Positions 60,141 to 64,000 of a DNA stretch of 64,000 bases are shown here, piece by piece; the stretch's first letter is position 1, and every line of letters starts with the position of its first letter. The stretch comes from Hominenteromicrobium sp900549945 (GTDB lineage Bacteria; Bacillota; Clostridia; Oscillospirales; Acutalibacteraceae), in assembly GCA_902472305.1 (NCBI GenBank), contig CABRNK010000004.1, positions 62,001 to 126,000 of the forward strand. The letters are read 5' to 3'. Position numbers and translations under genes: made by a program. The notes beneath the pieces are model-generated. The model did not search any database. It was not told the DNA's origin and saw only the letters and a program-made list of their open reading frames with translations.

Positions 60141-60878
60141 ATGCGGGAAGGTGAACACTGGGAGCCGCTCTCGCCGGGCTGCCGCGTGCTGGTGAGCCGC
60201 GCGCACCGCTTTACAACCGATACGATTCTGCTCGCGCACTTTGCCGCGCCGAAAAAGTGGGAGCGCTGCGCGGACCTCGGCACCGGCTGCGGGACGATCC
60301 CGCTGCTCTGGCACGCGCGGTACGCCCCGCGGGCGGTCACCGGCGTCGAGCTAGACGCCGACGCGCTGCGGCAGGCGCAGGCGTCCGTTGAGGAGAACGG
60401 GCTCGAGGGAAGCGTCACGATCCGAAGCGGCGACATCCGCAGCATCCGCGCCGTTTTTCCGGAGCCGGTGCTCGACCTTGTCGCCTGCAACCCGCCGTAC
60501 AAGGCGGTCGGCGCCGGCCTGCGCAATGCGGATGCGCGCCGGGAAAACGCGCGGCACGAGTGCACCTGTACGCTCGGGGACGTCGCGCGGGCCGCAAAGG
60601 CGGTGCTGCGCTTCGGCGGCAGGCTGTGCATCTGCCAGCGGCCCGAGCGGCTGACGGACGCGATGGCGGCCTTTCGGGAAAACGGCGTGGAGCCGAAGCG
60701 GCTGCGGCTCGTGGAGCAGCGGCCGGGCAGTGCGCCGATGCTATTTCTGCTCGAGGGACGGCGCGGCGGCAAGCCGGGGCTTGCGCTTCTGCCCACGCTG
60801 CGCATTGAAGCGGCGGACGGCGGTTTCTCGCCCGAGATGCTCGAGATCTACGGCGATTACAAGACGGGACACACATAA
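60141..60878 (+). CDS. tRNA1(Val) adenine-N6-methyltransferase-like protein (YabB)
   Basis: A 245-residue methyltransferase of the TrmN6/YabB family. The SAM motif is CADLGTGCGTIPLLW, and the catalytic NPPY motif is in LVACNPPYKAV, which marks N6-adenine methylation. In Firmicutes yabB sits directly before rsmI, as here. It probably modifies tRNA position A37. AAGGAGG precedes the ATG. Confidence 0.9.
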   Translation: MREGEHWEPLSPGCRVLVSRAHRFTTDTILLAHFAAPKKWERCADLGTGCGTIPLLWHARYAPRAVTGVELDADALRQAQASVEENGLEGSVTIRSGDIRSIRAVFPEPVLDLVACNPPYKAVGAGLRNADARRENARHECTCTLGDVARAAKAVLRFGGRLCICQRPERLTDAMAAFRENGVEPKRLRLVEQRPGSAPMLFLLEGRRGGKPGLALLPTLRIEAADGGFSPEMLEIYGDYKTGHT

Positions 60879-60935
60879 CGGGCGCGGCGGGGCACAGGGC
60901 CCCGCACGGCAGCCCCAGTCAGGAACGGTGAAAAA

Positions 60936-61775
60936 ATGGAAAATAAACTCGAAAAGGCCGCGCTGTACGTGGTGGGCACGCCGATTGGCAATCTCTCGGA
61001 TTTCTCGCCGCGCGCGGCTGAAACGCTGGCGGCGGTCGATTTCATCGCGGCGGAGGACACGCGCGTCACGGTGAAGCTCTTAAACCACTTCGGCATCAAA
61101 AAGCCGCTTGTCAGCTACTACGAGCACAACAAGCAGGAGAAGGGCAGCGTCATCGCGGACCGAATGGCCGCGGGCGAGACGTGCGCGCTTGTTTCCGACG
61201 CCGGCATGCCCGCGATCTCGGACCCCGGCGAGGATCTCGTCGCGCTGTGTGCGGCGCGCGGCATCCCGGTGTACGTCGTGCCCGGCCCGAGCGCGGTCGT
61301 TTCGGCGCTCGCGGTTTCGGGCCTGCCGACGGGCCGCTTCACGTTCGAGGGCTTTCTGAGCGTCAACAAAAAGAGCCGGCGCGAGCACCTCGAATCGCTG
61401 CGGGGAGAGGCGCGCACAATGGTCTTTTATGAGGCGCCGCACAAGCTGCTCAACACCTTGCAGGATATGGAAGCGGCGTTCGGCGACCGGCGTATCGCTC
61501 TCGTGCGGGAGATCACAAAGCTCCACGAGCAGTGCATCCGCACGACGCTCTCGGCCGCGGCGGCCTACTACGCCGAAACGCCGCCGAAGGGCGAGTTTGT
61601 GCTCGTAATCGAGGGCGCAAAGCCCGCCGAAAAGCGGGAGATGACGCTCGAGGACGCCGTGGCGCTCGCGCGGGCCGCAATGGAAAATGGCAGCGCGGCA
61701 TCCGATGCGGCGAAGGAGGCGGCGCGGCTCTCGGGCTTCAAAAAGGGCGAGATCTACAGGCGCTTGATGGAATAA
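60936..61775 (+). CDS. rsmI: 16S rRNA 2'-O-methyltransferase (C1402)
   Basis: A 279-residue tetrapyrrole-methylase-fold enzyme. It opens with LYVVGTPIGNLSDFSPRAAE, followed by AAEDTRVTVKLLNHFGI and VSDAGMPAISDPGEDLV, all RsmI hallmarks. It methylates the ribose of C1402 in the decoding centre. It follows the yabB-like gene by 57 bp. Confidence 0.95.
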   Translation: MENKLEKAALYVVGTPIGNLSDFSPRAAETLAAVDFIAAEDTRVTVKLLNHFGIKKPLVSYYEHNKQEKGSVIADRMAAGETCALVSDAGMPAISDPGEDLVALCAARGIPVYVVPGPSAVVSALAVSGLPTGRFTFEGFLSVNKKSRREHLESLRGEARTMVFYEAPHKLLNTLQDMEAAFGDRRIALVREITKLHEQCIRTTLSAAAAYYAETPPKGEFVLVIEGAKPAEKREMTLEDAVALARAAMENGSAASDAAKEAARLSGFKKGEIYRRLME

Positions 61776-61881
61776 AGGCGGCGCGCGGCGGGGGACCCTG
61801 CGGGTGCGGCGGAGGGAGAGCCCGCGGTGAGGCGGGCTTCAGGCGAGGGGCGGCATGCCCCGAAAGGCGGTGGTGACCGGT

Positions 61882-62544
61882 ATGAAACGGATCTTAGTGG
61901 TCGATGACGACCAGCACATCGGAAATCTTCTGGAGGAGGCGCTCCGGGCGGAGGGCTACGGCGTTTCGCGCGCGTACTCCGGCACCGAGGCGCAGCTCCT
62001 TCTGGAGAGGGAAAAGCCCGACCTCGTTTTGCTCGACCTGATGCTGCCCGGCCTCTCGGGCGAGGCGCTGCTGCCGCGGCTTTCGGGCATCCCGGTGATC
62101 GTCGTCAGCGCGAAGGCCGGCGTGGACGACAAGGTGAAGCTGCTGCTCGGCGGGGCGGCGGACTACGTGACGAAGCCGTTCGTTCTGCGTGAGCTGCTCG
62201 CGCGGGTCGCGGTGCAGCTGCGCGCCGCGCCGGGCGCGGACGCCGCGGTGCTCTCCGCCGGCGGTCTGCGGCTCGACGTGGGCGCGCATGCGCTGACCGT
62301 CGACGGCGCGCCCGTGCGGCTGACGAAAACCGAATACGCCATTTTGAAGCTCCTGATGCAGAACGCGGACCGCGCGGTTTCGAAATCCGTGATTCTCGAC
62401 CGCATCAGCCTAGACACGCCCGACTGCACCGACGCGTCCTTGAAGCAGCACGTCAGCAACCTGCGCCGCAAGCTGCGCGAGGCCGGCGGGCGGGAATACG
62501 TCGAAGCCGTGTGGGGCATCGGCTTCCGGCTTGCCGCCGGCTGA
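61882..62544 (+). CDS. OmpR-family response regulator
   Basis: A 220-residue regulator with a receiver domain (acidic pocket DDDQH at 8-12, phosphorylatable Asp52 in LVLLDLMLPG, Lys in YVTKPF) and a winged-helix output domain (LTKTEYAILKLLMQ and DASLKQHVSNLRRKL). No histidine kinase is next to it; instead it is followed by an ABC transporter, a layout of antimicrobial-peptide stress modules where the kinase may lie further on. The start is ATG 61882, supported by the KRILVVDDD opening. Confidence 0.93.
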   Translation: MKRILVVDDDQHIGNLLEEALRAEGYGVSRAYSGTEAQLLLEREKPDLVLLDLMLPGLSGEALLPRLSGIPVIVVSAKAGVDDKVKLLLGGAADYVTKPFVLRELLARVAVQLRAAPGADAAVLSAGGLRLDVGAHALTVDGAPVRLTKTEYAILKLLMQNADRAVSKSVILDRISLDTPDCTDASLKQHVSNLRRKLREAGGREYVEAVWGIGFRLAAG

Positions 62545-62583
62545 AATCTTTTCTTTTTCTTTACGCTTTTCTTGACCGCCCGC

Positions 62584-62602
62584 TTTACCCTTTCACGGTA
62601 AA
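62584..62602. promoter_or_regulatory. Inverted repeat upstream of the ABC transporter
   Basis: TTTACC-N7-GGTAAA lies over a TAAAAT that could be the -10 box (62599-62604). TTGACC at 62572 is too far away (21 bp) for a normal promoter. It may be a binding site for the neighbouring response regulator. Confidence 0.45.
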
Positions 62603-62636
62603 ATGGCCTAAAGAAAAGGAAAGGAGCAATTTTTGG

Positions 62637-63551
62637 ATGGAATACTGTTTGGAAACGCACGTGCTCTGCAAGGAATACGGGCGCTTTAAGGCGCTCGACA
62701 ACCTGACGATGCACGTCCCGAAGGGGTCGATTTACGGCTTTGTCGGCAAAAACGGCGCGGGCAAAACGACGCTGATCCGGCTGATCTGCGGCCTGCAGGC
62801 GCCGAGCGCGGGGAGTTACTTCCTCTGCGGCGTGCCGAACACGCAGAAAGCGGTCTGCGCGGTGCGCCGCCGCATGGGGGCGGTCGTCGAAACGCCGTCG
62901 ATCTACATGGATCTGCCCGCCGAAGAAAACCTCCGGCAGCAGTACCGCGTGCTTGGGCTGCCGTCGTTCTCGGGCATCCCCGCGCTGCTCGAGCTTGTGG
63001 GGCTCGGGGACACCGGAAAAAAGAAGGCGAAGCACTTTTCGCTCGGTATGCGCCAGCGGCTCGGCATCGCGATGGCGCTCGCGGGCGACCCCGATTTCCT
63101 CGTGCTCGACGAGCCGACAAACGGCCTCGACCCGCAGGGCATCATCGAGGTGCGCGAGCTGATTTTGAAGCTGAACCGGGAGTTCGGCATCACGGTTTTG
63201 ATCTCGAGCCACATCCTCGGCGAGCTCTCGAAGCTCGCGACGCACTACGGCTTTATCGACGGCGGCCGCATGGTGAAGGAGATCAGTGCCGAGGCGCTCG
63301 AGGCCGCCTGCCGCAAATGCGCGCGGCTCACGGTCAGCGACGTGCGGGCGCTTGCGCGTGTGCTGGACCGGCTGGGGCTTGAATACCAGATTATCTCCGA
63401 AACGCAGGCCGATGTTTTCGGCACGGTAAACGTCACGCAGCTCACGCTCGCGCTCGCAGAGGAAAACTGCGAGGTCACCACGATGCAGGAGCGCGACGAA
63501 AGCCTCGAGAGCTACTATGTGAATCTGGTGGGAGGTGAGCGGGGTGAATAA
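62637..63551 (+). CDS. ABC transporter ATP-binding protein (bacitracin/lantibiotic type)
   Basis: A 304-residue ATPase. Walker A is GKNGAGKTTLIRL, the signature FSLGMRQRLGIAMAL, Walker B FLVLDEPTNGLDP, and the switch His is in ISSHILGE. The length and the FSLGM signature are typical of BcrA/NatA-like proteins that pair with ABC-2 permeases in export or self-resistance. The start is ATG 62637 behind AAAGGAG. It overlaps the permease gene by 8 bp. Confidence 0.93.
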   Translation: MEYCLETHVLCKEYGRFKALDNLTMHVPKGSIYGFVGKNGAGKTTLIRLICGLQAPSAGSYFLCGVPNTQKAVCAVRRRMGAVVETPSIYMDLPAEENLRQQYRVLGLPSFSGIPALLELVGLGDTGKKKAKHFSLGMRQRLGIAMALAGDPDFLVLDEPTNGLDPQGIIEVRELILKLNREFGITVLISSHILGELSKLATHYGFIDGGRMVKEISAEALEAACRKCARLTVSDVRALARVLDRLGLEYQIISETQADVFGTVNVTQLTLALAEENCEVTTMQERDESLESYYVNLVGGERGE

Positions 63552-64000
63552 ACTGCTTTCCGCGGATTTCACGCGGCTTTGGAAAAACAAGGTGTTTTGG
63601 CTCGGCGCGGCATGTATGGCGCTGCTTGCGTGCTGGATAATCTGCATCGGTTACGGGCAGAATGTCCGATGGGCAGACGACGACATCGGTTTTGAGCCGA
63701 ACCGGCTGGATGCGTATCTGTTTCAGTTTGCGCCGATGATCGGCGGCTTTGCGGCGGTCATCATCAGCCTGTTCCTCGGAGCGGACTACAGCGACGGAAC
63801 GATCCGCAACAAGCTGATCGTCGGCAGCCGCCGCAGGGACATCTATCTCTCCAATTTGGTCGTCTGCACGGCGGCGAGCCTGATTTGCATGGCGGCATAT
63901 CTGATCTGCGCATTTGCGGTCGGCATCCCGCTGCTCGGTGTGCCGACCGCCGACGCCCGCATGGTGCTGGCCTGCATTCTGCTCTGCGTCCTGTTCACCA
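63544..64000 (+). CDS. ABC-2 type permease (partial, runs off the window)
   Basis: The first 152 residues of a membrane protein are visible. It starts at GTG 63544 (VNKLLSADFTRLWKNKVFW), typical of ABC-2 permeases that follow BcrA-like ATPases. A first helix (about 20-38), a soluble loop and helices starting at about residues 62 and 106 are seen. YSDGTIRNKLIVGSRRRDIY is the conserved cytoplasmic loop that contacts the ATPase. The 3' end is outside the window. Confidence 0.88.
   Translation, partial: MNKLLSADFTRLWKNKVFWLGAACMALLACWIICIGYGQNVRWADDDIGFEPNRLDAYLFQFAPMIGGFAAVIISLFLGADYSDGTIRNKLIVGSRRRDIYLSNLVVCTAASLICMAAYLICAFAVGIPLLGVPTADARMVLACILLCVLFT

Noticed and set aside
61823..61842. GCCCGC/GCGGGC hairpin between rsmI and the response regulator as a terminator
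   Set aside because: There is no T-run on either side; it may be only a GC-rich palindrome.

Overview
The window is chromosomal DNA from a high-GC, endospore-forming Firmicute of the class Clostridia, probably a gut-associated Oscillospiraceae-like lineage. This is an inference from spoVT, a fabK/MarR-type fatty-acid operon, Clostridia-style membrane-anchored AraC regulators, ATPase-less sugar importers, and the darA-holB-ricT-rsmI neighbourhood. No rRNA, tRNA, CRISPR array, phage or insertion sequence was recognised. Coding density is high, Shine-Dalgarno sequences are clear, and many intrinsic terminators and consensus sigma-A promoters can be read directly.

Layout. 1-2.9 kb: the end of an oxidoreductase, a LacI regulator, two paralogous zinc-ribbon membrane proteins and a methyltransferase. 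3.2-6.8 kb: an EF-G-like GTPase with a degenerate G4 motif, spoVT with a plausible sigma-G promoter, and an acetyltransferase. 7-14.4 kb: an MFS transporter, a solute-binding-protein/permease sugar importer, and a divergent membrane-anchored AraC regulator. 14.4-20.9 kb: a glycyl radical enzyme with its activase, a CoA-acylating-type aldehyde dehydrogenase and an iron alcohol dehydrogenase. 21-24.1 kb: a serine hydrolase and a coiled-coil M23 peptidase.

24.5-34.4 kb is one fatty-acid synthesis operon: fabT-like, fabH, fabK, fabD, fabG, fabF, accB, fabZ, accC, accD, accA. It has a palindromic operator at its promoter, no acpP, and five exact-length 110-bp tandem repeats between fabG and fabF. 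34.6-47.9 kb is a second AraC regulator followed by a nine-gene operon: importer, 2-hydroxyacid dehydrogenase, isomerase, Gfo/Idh oxidoreductase, Fe-S Old Yellow Enzyme, SDR and fumarate-reductase-like flavoprotein. The last three genes overlap and recall the enzyme classes of anaerobic polyphenol reduction.

48-51.8 kb: a heterodimeric ABC exporter. 52-57.2 kb: a hemolysin III-like protein, an alpha/beta hydrolase, a small secreted protein, a polysaccharide deacetylase, an amidase and an alanine/sodium symporter. 57.2-61.8 kb: darA, holB, ricT, a ferredoxin, a yabB-like methyltransferase and rsmI. 61.9-64 kb: a response regulator and an ABC transporter that runs off the end.

The strongest candidates for undescribed biology are the 110-bp repeat array inside the fab operon, the glycyl radical enzyme locus with atypical active-site motifs, and the nine-gene catabolic/redox operon. 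Functions rest on motifs read by eye; no database search was run.
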